From positions 96,370-156,095 of the forward strand of contig DHPF01000015.1 in NCBI GenBank assembly GCA_002407855.1: a stretch of 59,726 nt of DNA, read 5' to 3'. Under the pieces are notes generated by a model that was not told the origin of the DNA, searched no databases, and was given only the letters and a program-made list of their open reading frames with translations. Source of the stretch: Bacteroidales bacterium UBA5371. Lineage in GTDB: Bacteria > Bacteroidota > Bacteroidia > Bacteroidales > P3. This document shows, one piece after another, positions 16,538-25,167 of this stretch. A program made the position numbers and the translations under genes. Position 1 is the stretch's first letter. The number at the start of each line of letters is the position of its first letter.

Positions 16538-19195
16538 ATGAAAAGAATTATTACAACATTATTTATTATTGCATTTTCTTTAAATTGTTTCTCTCAACAG
16601 TTTCAATGGGCAAAGAGTTATACAGGTATTGATGCAGAAAGTAATATAAAAAGTAATTTCATTCATAAATCAGTCTTTGATAGCCAAGGTAATATTTATA
16701 TTGTAGGTACCGCAACTAAAGCTGCTATGATTGATACAACATATATATTCCCTCAAAATCTTGCAGGAAATGCTACAAGTGTTTTTGTTGCAAAACTCAA
16801 CCCTCAAGGAGTTCTATTATGGAGAAAATCTTTAAAACATAGCAACAATCATCATTCAAATGCTTACATTCAAATTGTGGGAGACTCATCCATAGTATTA
16901 TTTTCTCCTTTTTTTAGCCCTGAAAGTAATTCTTATGAATGGTTTTTAGATACTCTAATAACAAATACTTATGGTAACCCTCCCCAATATCCTGTTACTA
17001 AAGGAAGTTATAATGCTTTCTTTACTTTAGACCTTGATGGAAATTTAATTAGTAGCCATTTTCTTCAACATAACATTATTGATTCTAATGGAGTTCTAAA
17101 TCCTTATTTTAGACAATTAGAAAATTCATCTTATGGAGTTATGCCTTTCCATGTAGATAATAATGGTTGCACATATTTATTTGCTTGTTTTGTAAAAAGA
17201 GAAGGAGAGAGTTTTAATCTTCTTGTAGACCTTCAAGATACAATATATTGCGGTGGATCTCTTACACCATACAAACATTTTAAACTGTTTAAGTTTTCTC
17301 CAGAATTTGATTTGCTATGGGTTAAAGATATTATTAGAGATACTTTAGGAATCTATAATAATAGTACTTTTGAATTTCGTCCAAGAGGCTTATCTTCTGA
17401 CGAGGATGATAATATGTACATAACAGGCTATATTAATCATTTCTTTCATCCCATTGAAGGGGGTTATACTCCTGATAGCACTAGATTTACTATTTTAGAT
17501 TTAGGTAATAATGTAAGATTAAACATACAAGCAGGGTGTGGTAATTTTGGATTTATAATTAAGTATGATACATCAGGAGAACCTCAGTGGGCTAATCAAA
17601 TGTATATAGAACCTCAATTTCCTAGCATATATCCAACTTTAATTGATACAGAATTTTATTCCTCTTCTATTAACGAAAATACTAATTCTATTTTTACATT
17701 TGCTAGAATAGGAAGTGAAGACTGTAGATTGTTTTTCGATAGTTTGCATAATATAGAATATAATGATAACTATGGGATGGGATTTATTAGATATGATAAA
17801 ACAACAGGAGAATACATCTCACATGGTCTTATTTCGGCTGTTCTTGGCTCGTGGGCTTATCCTTCTGTTGCATCAATAAATAATCAGGTTTTTGCAGAAG
17901 TAAGATATAATTCATCTCTTGCATTGGAGGAATTAGATACTGTATTTACCACTCCAAATAATAGTGCTGCATTTGCAATGATAAGGTGGAAAGATAATGG
18001 AGAGTTAATTGGAGCTACAAATATTACATCTACAAGTTCCAATTATAGCTACTTTACGGCAGGTAAGACAGAAGTGAATAGTAATGGAGATTTGTTTTTA
18101 ACTGGAATATTTTCTGACAACCTAACCTTAGGAAATATTACACTTAATGGTACTTCTTCTCAAAGTAATGCATTTATGGCTTTATTTCAAGACCCTGCAT
18201 TTTCTCAATATTACAACAGCGTACGTTTTACAGAAACGATTTGCCAGGGAGATACCTTTAACTTTCGTGGTAGAGATTTAACAACATCAGGCATATATAG
18301 AGACACCCTGCAAGCATATAATGGACAAGATAGTATTATTGTGTTAGACTTAATAGTTCACACTCCACCAATACCTTCAATTTGTATGGTTACTGTTGAT
18401 GAGAATAGTCATACTAATGTTATTTGGACAAAGAGAGATACAGTTGATTTTTATAATATTTATAGAGAAAACACTCAAAGTGGTCAATACGATTTAATGG
18501 CTACCATTCCTTTTAGTAATCCTCCTATATGGATAGATACCCTATCAAATGTTTTGATGCAAAGTTATAGATATAGGCTCTCAACAACAGACTATTGTGG
18601 CGAATCAGAATTAAGTCATCCTCATAAAACAATTCACCTTAGCATTAATCCAAACCTCTATTCTGATGCTTGGAATTTGACTTGGAATGCATATGACGAT
18701 GGAATAGAGAATAATATATATGATTATTATAATGTTTATCGTGGTCCTAGTATTGATTCTTTAGAATTCATTAATATTGCAAGTGCTTTTTCTGGCAATA
18801 CATATTATTATATTGACTATAATTATCCAAGTGGGATTAATTATTATCAAGTTGAAGTACTGGATTCTTCTTGCCTTTTTTCAGGATCACATATCACTAT
18901 TCGCTCAAATTATGCTACTAATGACACCCTTAACTCAATAGTACATGCTGAACAAGCTAATAATAATCTAATCCTTTTCCCTAATCCAACAAAAGACGAA
19001 ATAAATATAGAAACCAAAGGAGAAAGAATATATTCCTATACATTATATAATATGGGAGGACAAGAAATCTTAAAGAGTGAAAAGATAAAAGTGAAAAATG
19101 AAAAGATAAATCTCTCAAATCTTCCAAAAGGAGTTTATGTCATAAAGGTTATAACAGACAAGAATGTATATACTCGTAAAGTTATTCGGAAATAA
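16538..19195 (+). CDS. Large secreted protein with type IX (Por) C-terminal sorting domain
   Basis: This 885-residue protein has a signal peptide (about 1-20, ending LNCFSQ). The first 550 or so residues are beta-rich, with repeated D.DGN/NGD and GTA/GIF blocks like Bacteroidota beta-propeller (SBBP-type) surface proteins. Residues about 565-605 (ETICQGDTFNFRGRDLTTSG) resemble a repeat often found next to sorting domains, and about 615-790 contain fibronectin-III-like modules. The last about 75 residues (LILFPNPTKDEINIET, ... LPKGVYVIKVITDKNVYTRKVIRK) form a type A sorting domain. Predicted route: Sec export, then the T9SS whose PorU/PorV are encoded at 41164-45894. Function beyond cell-surface display is unknown. 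Confidence 0.88.
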   Translation: MKRIITTLFIIAFSLNCFSQQFQWAKSYTGIDAESNIKSNFIHKSVFDSQGNIYIVGTATKAAMIDTTYIFPQNLAGNATSVFVAKLNPQGVLLWRKSLKHSNNHHSNAYIQIVGDSSIVLFSPFFSPESNSYEWFLDTLITNTYGNPPQYPVTKGSYNAFFTLDLDGNLISSHFLQHNIIDSNGVLNPYFRQLENSSYGVMPFHVDNNGCTYLFACFVKREGESFNLLVDLQDTIYCGGSLTPYKHFKLFKFSPEFDLLWVKDIIRDTLGIYNNSTFEFRPRGLSSDEDDNMYITGYINHFFHPIEGGYTPDSTRFTILDLGNNVRLNIQAGCGNFGFIIKYDTSGEPQWANQMYIEPQFPSIYPTLIDTEFYSSSINENTNSIFTFARIGSEDCRLFFDSLHNIEYNDNYGMGFIRYDKTTGEYISHGLISAVLGSWAYPSVASINNQVFAEVRYNSSLALEELDTVFTTPNNSAAFAMIRWKDNGELIGATNITSTSSNYSYFTAGKTEVNSNGDLFLTGIFSDNLTLGNITLNGTSSQSNAFMALFQDPAFSQYYNSVRFTETICQGDTFNFRGRDLTTSGIYRDTLQAYNGQDSIIVLDLIVHTPPIPSICMVTVDENSHTNVIWTKRDTVDFYNIYRENTQSGQYDLMATIPFSNPPIWIDTLSNVLMQSYRYRLSTTDYCGESELSHPHKTIHLSINPNLYSDAWNLTWNAYDDGIENNIYDYYNVYRGPSIDSLEFINIASAFSGNTYYYIDYNYPSGINYYQVEVLDSSCLFSGSHITIRSNYATNDTLNSIVHAEQANNNLILFPNPTKDEINIETKGERIYSYTLYNMGGQEILKSEKIKVKNEKINLSNLPKGVYVIKVITDKNVYTRKVIRK

Positions 19196-19222
19196 AAAAT
19201 TAAGTGTATAATTAAATGTAAT

Positions 19223-19963
19223 ATGTATAAAAATATTATTTGGTTTGATGAACTTGATTCTACTCAGGATTATTTAAAAGATGCCAATATAAACTCTTTG
19301 CCTGAATGGACAGTTATCTCCACCAGAAAACAAGCTAAGGGTAAAGGACAAGGCTCAAATGTTTGGGAGTCTGAACAAAATAAGAACCTCACATTTTCAA
19401 TTCTACTTAAACCAAATTTCTTATCAGTTTCAAATCAATTCTTAATAACTCAAATCCTATCATTAGGGATTTATGATTTCCTCACACATTATTTAGATGA
19501 TGTTTTCATAAAATGGCCTAATGATATATATGTTGGGAAGAATAAGATATGTGGTATTTTGGTTAATAATAAAATTATAGCAGAAGAATATCTTTCGGCA
19601 ATTTGTGGAATAGGGATTAATATTAATCAAACTGAGTTTTGTTTTGCTCCGAACGCCACATCATTGAAAATAGAATTGAATCAAGACCTAATAATTGAAA
19701 ATGTTCTTATAGAAATTTTGGATTCTATCAAGAATAGATATGATATTATTAAAGATAATAAGATTGCCGATTATAAAAGAGAGTATTTGGATAAATTATT
19801 ACATTATAATATATGGGCGAAATATTCTTTTAATGATAATAATATAGAAAAAAATATTGAGGCTAAAATCATAGATGTTGATAAATATGGGCGTTTAATT
19901 CTGGAAAATAGGCTTGGAAAAACGATAATTGCAGATATAAAACAGCTTAAATTCTATATTTAA
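19223..19963 (+). CDS. birA: Biotin--[acetyl-CoA-carboxylase] ligase
   Basis: This 246-residue cytoplasmic enzyme activates biotin to biotinyl-AMP and attaches it to the carboxyl-carrier lysine. Motifs include TRKQAKGKGQGSNVWES (GRGRxGR-like biotin/ATP loop, here GKGQG), NLTFSILLKP, and KWPNDIYVGKNKICGILV, followed by the C-terminal SH3-like cap. There is no N-terminal helix-turn-helix, so it is the non-regulatory type. It follows the cargo-protein gene by 27 bp on the same strand, with no visible functional link. Confidence 0.94.
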   Translation: MYKNIIWFDELDSTQDYLKDANINSLPEWTVISTRKQAKGKGQGSNVWESEQNKNLTFSILLKPNFLSVSNQFLITQILSLGIYDFLTHYLDDVFIKWPNDIYVGKNKICGILVNNKIIAEEYLSAICGIGININQTEFCFAPNATSLKIELNQDLIIENVLIEILDSIKNRYDIIKDNKIADYKREYLDKLLHYNIWAKYSFNDNNIEKNIEAKIIDVDKYGRLILENRLGKTIIADIKQLKFYI

Positions 19964-20064
19964 TTCCTTAAATTAAATGTTTCATTTTAATATAGTTGAT
20001 GCTTGTTAGTCGATTTTTTTTGCGTTTTCTTTACAAAAAATTAGGTGGAAATATTGAAAGTTAA

Positions 20065-20072
20065 TACCTTTG
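20065..20072 (+). promoter_or_regulatory. Promoter -7 element (TACCTTTG) of the tRNA-tuf operon
   Basis: TACCTTTG followed by CACCCGC fits the form seen before stable-RNA operons in Bacteroidota. It is about 147 bp before the first tRNA. The leader contains an AT-rich stretch with GTTCTTTGAAAATTCAAGG. The rest of 19964-20218 holds nothing else I can identify. Confidence 0.65.
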
Positions 20073-20218
20073 CACCCGCTTAAAAAAGTTCTTTGAAAAT
20101 TCAAGGCCATTAAAAATTAGTGAATATTGAAAAAATAAATATTGAAAATTTGGTCTTGTCAGAAAATGTTTTTAATTTTGCAAACTCTTTTCTAATTTTT
20201 TTAGATAAGAGAAAATAT

Positions 20219-20292
20219 GCCGATGTAGCTCAGTTGGCCAGAGCAGCTGATTTGTAATCAGCTGGTCGGGGGTTCGAATCCCTCCATCGGCT
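20219..20292 (+). tRNA. tRNA-Thr (anticodon TGT)
   Basis: This is a 74-nt cloverleaf. Acceptor GCCGATG pairs CATCGGC, the anticodon loop TTTGTAA gives TGT, and the T-arm contains GGTTCGAATC. CCA is not encoded. It is first of a four-tRNA cluster ahead of tuf. Confidence 0.97.
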
Positions 20293-20308
20293 CAAAAAAA
20301 CAAAATTA

Positions 20309-20390
20309 GGGAAGGTACCAGAGTGGTCAAATGGGGCAGACTGTAAATCTGTTGGCGACGCCTTCGTTGGTTCGAATCCAGCCCTTCCCA
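20309..20390 (+). tRNA. tRNA-Tyr (anticodon GTA)
   Basis: This is an 82-nt type II tRNA with a long variable arm. Acceptor GGGAAGG pairs CCTTCCC, the anticodon loop CTGTAAA gives GTA, and the T-loop is TTCGAAT. Confidence 0.97.
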
Positions 20391-20423
20391 CAAATTATGT
20401 ACTAGTTACATTATTTAATATAA

Positions 20424-20496
20424 GCGGAAGTAGCTCATTTGGTAGAGCGATAGCCTTCCAAGCTATAGGTGGCGGGTTCGAGCCCCGTCTTCCGCT
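20424..20496 (+). tRNA. tRNA-Gly (anticodon TCC)
   Basis: This is a 73-nt cloverleaf. Acceptor GCGGAAG pairs CTTCCGC with one wobble-free stem, and the anticodon loop CTTCCAA gives TCC. A hairpin (about 20511-20540, arms GGGTTAGA/TCTAACTC) in the spacer before the next tRNA is probably a processing feature. Confidence 0.97.
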
Positions 20497-20560
20497 CAAT
20501 GCTTCTTAAAGAGCGGGTTAGAGTAGTCTAACTCGTTCTTATTGGCATAGATAAAGCTAA

Positions 20561-20632
20561 GCCGTTGTAGCTCAGTGGTAGAGTACTTCCTTGGTAAGGA
20601 AGGGGTCACGAGTTCAAGTCTCGTCAATGGCT
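20561..20632 (+). tRNA. tRNA-Thr (anticodon GGT)
   Basis: This is a 72-nt cloverleaf. Acceptor GCCGTTG pairs CAATGGC with a G-T wobble, and the anticodon loop TTGGTAA gives GGT. It is the second threonine tRNA in the cluster, complementing the TGT isoacceptor, and lies 64 bp before tuf. Confidence 0.97.
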
Positions 20633-20695
20633 CTTTAATTACTTAAAGGTAAATATAAAAACAAATTAAAATAATTTATTAATACGTCAATTATT

Positions 20696-21883
20696 ATGGC
20701 AAAAGAAAAATTCGACCGTTCCAAACCACACGTAAACATTGGTACAATTGGTCACGTTGACCACGGTAAAACAACCTTAACAGCTGCTATTACAACAGTA
20801 TTAGCATCTAAAGGATTATCAGAAGTTAAATCTTTTGATGCGATAGACTCTGCTCCTGAAGAAAAGGAAAGAGGAATAACAATTAATACTTCTCACGTTG
20901 AATATCAAACAGCAAATCGTCACTATGCACATGTTGACTGTCCAGGTCACGCTGACTATGTTAAAAACATGGTTACTGGTGCTGCTCAAATGGATGGTGC
21001 AATCATAGTGGTTGCTGCAACTGATGGCCCTATGCCTCAAACTCGTGAACATATCCTATTAGCACGTCAAGTAGGTGTTCCTCGTTTAGTGGTATTTATG
21101 AACAAAGTTGACTTAGTTGATGACCCTGAGTTATTAGACTTAGTTGAAATGGAAATTAGAGATTTATTAAGTTTCTATAATTTTGATGGAGATAACACTC
21201 CTGTTATTCGTGGTTCTGCGTTAGGTGGATTAAATAACGAACCAGTTTGGGTTGAAAAAATTATGGAATTGATGGATGCTGTTGATACATGGATCCCTCT
21301 TCCTCCAAGAGATGTGGATAAAGATTTCTTAATGCCTATTGAAGACGTATTCTCTATTACTGGTCGTGGAACTGTTGCTACTGGTCGTATTGAAACAGGA
21401 GTTATCAACTCTGGAGACCCAGTTGATATTATAGGTATGGGAGCTGAAAAACTTAAATCCACAGTTACAGGGGTTGAAATGTTCCGTAAAATATTAGATA
21501 GAGGAGAAGCTGGTGATAACACAGGTTTACTTCTTCGTGGTATTGATAAAGATGAAATCCGTCGTGGTATGGTTATTGCTAAACCTGGTTCTGTTAAGCC
21601 TCATAAAAAATTCAAAGCTGAGGTTTATATCTTAAAGAAAGAAGAAGGAGGTCGTCATACTCCATTCCACAATAAATATCGTCCTCAATTCTATTTCAGA
21701 ACAACTGACGTTACAGGTGAAATCACCTTACCAGAAGGAGTTGAAATGGTTATGCCAGGAGATAACTTAACAATAACTGTTAATTTAATTGCAGAAATTG
21801 CATTAAATATGAACCTTCGTTTTGCTATCCGTGAAGGAGGAAGAACTGTTGGTGCAGGTCAGGTAACAGAAATTTTAGATTAA
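20696..21883 (+). CDS. tuf: Elongation factor Tu
   Basis: This 395-residue GTPase delivers aminoacyl-tRNA to the ribosome. All G motifs are present: GHVDHGKT (19-26), RGITINT switch I, DCPGH, NKVD and the SALGG-type G5 loop, followed by beta-barrel domains 2 and 3 (for example RGMVIAKPGS, FRTTDVTGEI, EGGRTVGAGQVTEI). Length is the family norm. It lies between tRNA-Thr and tRNA-Trp in a tRNA-tuf-tRNA-secE-nusG order common in Bacteroidota. Confidence 0.99.
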   Translation: MAKEKFDRSKPHVNIGTIGHVDHGKTTLTAAITTVLASKGLSEVKSFDAIDSAPEEKERGITINTSHVEYQTANRHYAHVDCPGHADYVKNMVTGAAQMDGAIIVVAATDGPMPQTREHILLARQVGVPRLVVFMNKVDLVDDPELLDLVEMEIRDLLSFYNFDGDNTPVIRGSALGGLNNEPVWVEKIMELMDAVDTWIPLPPRDVDKDFLMPIEDVFSITGRGTVATGRIETGVINSGDPVDIIGMGAEKLKSTVTGVEMFRKILDRGEAGDNTGLLLRGIDKDEIRRGMVIAKPGSVKPHKKFKAEVYILKKEEGGRHTPFHNKYRPQFYFRTTDVTGEITLPEGVEMVMPGDNLTITVNLIAEIALNMNLRFAIREGGRTVGAGQVTEILD

Positions 21884-21889
21884 TAATAT

Positions 21890-21915
21890 ATTATGGAGAA
21901 AATTTTCTCCATAAT
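21890..21915. promoter_or_regulatory. 26-bp perfect palindrome between tuf and tRNA-Trp
   Basis: ATTATGGAGAAAA at 21890-21902 is directly followed by its exact reverse complement at 21903-21915. No U-run follows, so it is unlikely to be a simple terminator. It may mark RNase cleavage separating tuf mRNA from tRNA-Trp, 3 bp before the tRNA 5' end. Confidence 0.75.
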
Positions 21916-21918
21916 GAT

Positions 21919-21989
21919 AGGGGCATAGTTCAATGGCAGAATAGCGGTCTCCAAAACCGTTGATGGGAGTTCGAATCTCTCTGCCCCTG
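21919..21989 (+). tRNA. tRNA-Trp (anticodon CCA)
   Basis: This is a 71-nt cloverleaf. Acceptor AGGGGCA pairs TGCCCCT, the anticodon loop CTCCAAA gives CCA, and the T-loop is TTCGAAT. It is embedded between tuf and secE. Confidence 0.97.
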
Positions 21990-22011
21990 CAATAATAAAA
22001 AATAAGAATTG

Positions 22012-22230
22012 ATGTCTAAGATAATTAATTACGTTAAAGAAAGCTATGATGAACTTATTCATAAGGTATCGTGGCCAACAATGGAAGAATTAATGAATAG
22101 TACTTTGGTAGTATTTGTTGCTACATTAATTATAGCCTTAATAATATTTATTATGGATATAACATTTGGAGTTCATCCAACATTGTTTTGGAAAGGCGTA
22201 CTTGGTTACTTATATAGTATGATGGGATAA
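22012..22230 (+). CDS. secE: Preprotein translocase subunit SecE
   Basis: This is a 72-residue single-span inner-membrane subunit of SecYEG. The conserved ESYDELIHKVSWPTMEEL amphipathic helix precedes the transmembrane helix (about 29-52, TLVVFVATLIIALIIFIMDITFG). The ATG at 22012 is preferred over the overlapping TTG three bases upstream. The short SecE form is normal outside enterobacteria. It is followed by nusG, the usual order. Confidence 0.97.
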   Translation: MSKIINYVKESYDELIHKVSWPTMEELMNSTLVVFVATLIIALIIFIMDITFGVHPTLFWKGVLGYLYSMMG

Positions 22231-22245
22231 TTTCCCTTTGTATTG

Positions 22246-22305
22246 ATTTTTATATATCTTGCTTCCCACCAACAGATTTGTTACTGAGATATATAAGAAA
22301 ACAAT
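22246..22305 (+). promoter_or_regulatory. Imperfect hairpin in the secE-nusG spacer
   Basis: TATATATCT (22251-22259) pairs AGATATATA (22287-22295), and flanking TTGATT/AATCAA extends the stem. There is no clear U-run. It may set RNA processing or attenuation between secE and nusG. Confidence 0.4.
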
Positions 22306-22353
22306 CAATTATTTATTTTTGATGATTACATCAATTTCAATTAATTTCAAATT

Positions 22354-22899
22354 ATGAGCGATCAAACTAAGAAATGGTATGTTGTAAGAGCAATAGCTGG
22401 AAAGGAAAAGAAAGCTAAAGAATATATTGAGAATGAAATTTTCAGACTTGATTTACAAGATTATGTTTCTCGAGTTTTAATCCCAACTGAAAAAGTTTAC
22501 TCAGTACGTAACGGAAAAAGAGTTTCTAAGGATAGGAATTTGTTTCCAGGTTACATAATGATAGAAGCTAATTTGGTAGGGGAAATAGCTCATATTATTA
22601 AGAGTATTCCTAATGTAATAAATTTTTTGGCTGAGAAAGATGGAAGTCCTGTTCCTTTGCAAGAGAACGAGATAAAACGCATTCTTGGACAAGTTGATGA
22701 GTTACAAGGACAAACAGAAGAACTAACAGATCCTTTTATATTAGGAGAAAGTGTTAAGATTGTGGATGGTCCATTTAGTAATTTCTCTGGAACAATTGAA
22801 GAAATAAATGAAGAAAAGAAAAAATTGAAAGTTACGGTCAAAATATTTGGTCGCAAAACTCCAGTTGAGCTTTCTTTCATTCAGGTTGAAAAAGAATAA
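22354..22899 (+). CDS. nusG: Transcription termination/antitermination factor NusG
   Basis: This 181-residue protein binds RNA polymerase and couples it to Rho or the ribosome. The NGN domain spans about 1-115 (KKWYVVRAIAGKEKKAKEYIE, LFPGYIMIEANL). The KOW domain is C-terminal (LGESVKIVDGPFSNFSGTIEEINEEKKKLKVTVKIFGRKTPVEL). It lies between secE and rplK as usual. Confidence 0.98.
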   Translation: MSDQTKKWYVVRAIAGKEKKAKEYIENEIFRLDLQDYVSRVLIPTEKVYSVRNGKRVSKDRNLFPGYIMIEANLVGEIAHIIKSIPNVINFLAEKDGSPVPLQENEIKRILGQVDELQGQTEELTDPFILGESVKIVDGPFSNFSGTIEEINEEKKKLKVTVKIFGRKTPVELSFIQVEKE

Positions 22900-22938
22900 T
22901 CATTAAATTTTTTACTAATCTTTAAGCACAAGTCAAAA

Positions 22939-23364
22939 ATGGCAAAAGAAGTTGCAGGATTAATTAAATTACAAATCAAAGGAGCTGCTGCAAACCCATC
23001 TCCACCAGTTGGTCCAGCATTAGGAGCAAAAGGTGTTAATATAATGGAGTTTTGTAAACAGTTTAATGCTCGTACACAAGATCAAGCAGGTAAAATTGTA
23101 CCAGTTATTATTACTGTTTATTCAGACAAATCTTTTGATTTCGTAATTAAAACCCCACCTGTGGCAGTACAATTAAAAGAAGTGGCAAAATTGAAATCTG
23201 GTTCAGCAGAACCAAATAGAAATAAAGTTGCTTCTATTACAAAAGAACAAGTTAAATCAATCGCTGAAGCAAAAATGGTAGACCTAAATTGCTTTACAAT
23301 TGAATCAGCTATTTCTATTGTGGAAGGTACTGCAAGAAGTATGGGTATCAAGGTTAAAGAATAG
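22939..23364 (+). CDS. rplK: 50S ribosomal protein L11
   Basis: This 141-residue protein forms the GTPase-associated region of the 50S subunit. Family sequence is intact: PSPPVGPALGAKGVNIMEFCKQFNART, TVYSDKSFDFVIKTPP, and a C-terminal rRNA-binding domain with IVEGTARSMGIKVKE. It is followed by rplA after 38 bp. Confidence 0.99.
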   Translation: MAKEVAGLIKLQIKGAAANPSPPVGPALGAKGVNIMEFCKQFNARTQDQAGKIVPVIITVYSDKSFDFVIKTPPVAVQLKEVAKLKSGSAEPNRNKVASITKEQVKSIAEAKMVDLNCFTIESAISIVEGTARSMGIKVKE

Positions 23365-23402
23365 TCTTTAACGAGTATTAATTGAAAATTTTCACATTAA
23401 AA

Positions 23403-24098
23403 ATGGCAAAATTATCGAAAAAACAAAAAGAGGCTTTAGCTAAATATGATTTAACAAAGCTATACTCTATGGATGAAGCTGTGAAAATAGTAAAAGACAT
23501 TACTTATACAAAATTTGATTCATCAATTGATATTGATGTACGATTAGGTGTAGACCCTCGTAAAGCAAATCAAATGGTTAGAGGTATTGTTACTTTGCCA
23601 CATGGAACAGGTAAAACCAAAAGAGTTTTAGTTTTGTGTACTCCTGATAAGGAGGAAGAAGCTAAGGCAGCCGGAGCCGATTATTTTGGATTAGATGAAT
23701 ATCTTGACAAAATAAAAGGCGGTTGGACGGATGTCGATGTAATTATTACAATGCCAAGTGTAATGCCTAAAATTGGAGCATTAGGAAAAATATTAGGTCC
23801 TCGTGGCTTAATGCCTAATCCAAAAACAGGTACTGTCACAATGGATATAGGTCGTGCCGTTCAAGAGGTTAAAGCAGGGAAAATTGATTTTAAAGTAGAC
23901 AAATATGGAATTATTCACACAGGAGTTGCTCGTGTATCTTTTGATGTTGAGAAAATCTGTGATAATGCAAATGAAGTACTATCTACAATTTTAAAATTGA
24001 AGCCAACTGCTGCGAAAGGAACTTATGTTAAGAGTGTAACAATTTCTTCAACAATGAGTCCTGGTGTAAAAATAGATCCTAAATCCATAAGTAAATAA
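23403..24098 (+). CDS. rplA: 50S ribosomal protein L1
   Basis: This 231-residue protein of the L1 stalk also usually acts as translational repressor of rplK-rplA. The start is taken at the ATG at 23403 (MAKLSKKQKEALAKYD), which matches the family N-terminus better than the TTG at 23382. Conserved segments include GTGKTKRVLVLC, GILGPRGLMPNPKTGTVT (here KILGPRGLMPNP) and KAGKIDFKVDKYGIIH. Confidence 0.98.
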   Translation: MAKLSKKQKEALAKYDLTKLYSMDEAVKIVKDITYTKFDSSIDIDVRLGVDPRKANQMVRGIVTLPHGTGKTKRVLVLCTPDKEEEAKAAGADYFGLDEYLDKIKGGWTDVDVIITMPSVMPKIGALGKILGPRGLMPNPKTGTVTMDIGRAVQEVKAGKIDFKVDKYGIIHTGVARVSFDVEKICDNANEVLSTILKLKPTAAKGTYVKSVTISSTMSPGVKIDPKSISK

Positions 24099-24121
24099 TC
24101 TTCATTAGAAAAATTTGAAAT

Positions 24122-24646
24122 ATGATAAAAGAAGATAAAGGGAAGTTAATCGAAACTATAGGAGTTGAGTTATCAAATTATCCTTATTTATATTTAGTAG
24201 ATATTGCTGGATTAGATTCAGTAGATACTGCTAAATTAAGGAGACTTTGCTTCCGTAGAGAGGTTAGACTTATGACAGTTAAGAATACATTGCTTAGGAA
24301 AGCAATGGAAAAATCTGGGATAGATTATTCTGAGATTTTCCCAGCACTTAATGGTTCAACTTCGATTATGCTTTCAAACGTCAATAACTTACCAGCAAAA
24401 TTAATAAAAGAATTTAGAGTTTCAAGCTCTAAACCTGTGTTAAAAGCTGCTTATGTAGAGGAATCATTCTATTTAGGAGATTCTAACTTAGATGTATTGA
24501 TAAATATCAAATCTAAGAAGGAACTTATTGCTGATATTATTGCAGCATTGGAATCTCCAACAAAGAATGTTATTGGAGCATTACAGTCAAGTGGTAATAC
24601 ATTATCTGGCGTATTAAAAACATTATCGGAAAAAACAGAAAAATAA
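24122..24646 (+). CDS. rplJ: 50S ribosomal protein L10
   Basis: This 174-residue protein anchors L7/L12 dimers on the stalk base. The N-terminal rRNA-binding part includes LRRLCFRREVRLMTVKNTLLRKAMEK. The C-terminal helix, for L7/L12 docking, is about 140-174. It lies 33 bp upstream of rplL. Confidence 0.98.
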   Translation: MIKEDKGKLIETIGVELSNYPYLYLVDIAGLDSVDTAKLRRLCFRREVRLMTVKNTLLRKAMEKSGIDYSEIFPALNGSTSIMLSNVNNLPAKLIKEFRVSSSKPVLKAAYVEESFYLGDSNLDVLINIKSKKELIADIIAALESPTKNVIGALQSSGNTLSGVLKTLSEKTEK

Positions 24647-24679
24647 AATTAGTGTTAAACATTTAATAAGTAAAATAAA

Positions 24680-25057
24680 ATGGCAGATTTAAAAGCGTTT
24701 GCAGAACAATTAGTTAATTTAACAGTTAAAGAAGTAAAAGAATTAGCTGATATCTTAAAAGAAGAGTATGGAATTGAACCAGCAGCAGCAGCAGTAGCTG
24801 TGGCAGCAGGTCCTGCAGTAGCAGGTGCAGCAGCAGCTGAAGAACAAACAGCATTTGATGTTGTTCTTCTTGAAGCAGGTGCATCAAAATTAAACGTAGT
24901 AAAATTAGTTAAAGATCTTTGTAGTCTTGGATTAAAAGAAGCAAAAGAATTAGTTGATGCAGCTCCAAAACCTTTGAAAGAAGGAGTTTCAAAAGATGAA
25001 GCTGAAGCTCTAAAAGCACAACTTGAAGAAGCTGGTGCAAAAGTAGAGGTAAAGTAA
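24680..25057 (+). CDS. rplL: 50S ribosomal protein L7/L12
   Basis: This 125-residue acidic stalk protein recruits translation factors. The N-terminal dimerisation domain (1-32) is followed by an Ala-rich hinge (about 36-58) and the C-terminal domain with KLNVVKLVKDLCSLGLKEAKELVDAAPKPLKEG. Length is typical. Confidence 0.99.
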   Translation: MADLKAFAEQLVNLTVKEVKELADILKEEYGIEPAAAAVAVAAGPAVAGAAAAEEQTAFDVVLLEAGASKLNVVKLVKDLCSLGLKEAKELVDAAPKPLKEGVSKDEAEALKAQLEEAGAKVEVK

Positions 25058-25081
25058 GGCATTTGCTCACAAAATTATTAT

Positions 25082-25117
25082 AGGAATAAGGTATTCTTTA
25101 AGGGAATACCTATTCCT
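25082..25117 (+). promoter_or_regulatory. Strong hairpin between rplL and rpoB (attenuator or RNase III site)
   Basis: AGGAATAAGGTATTC (25082-25096) pairs with GAATACCTATTCCT (25104-25117) with one bulged base and a 7-nt loop. The following TTATTTGTG is only weakly U-rich, so partial termination or RNase III processing is more likely than full termination. The position matches the rplL-rpoB control point known in other bacteria. Confidence 0.75.
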
Positions 25118-25167
25118 TATTTGTGTTTGTATAGATCTTGTTCTTTTAACTAATTAATTTTAAAACC

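Noticed and set aside
23382..23402. Earlier TTG start of rplA
   Set aside because: The ATG at 23403 gives the normal L1 N-terminus (MAKLSKKQK).
24655..25062. 135-codon minus-strand frame
   Set aside because: It is the antisense shadow of rplL. The Ala-rich hinge gives an open opposite frame.
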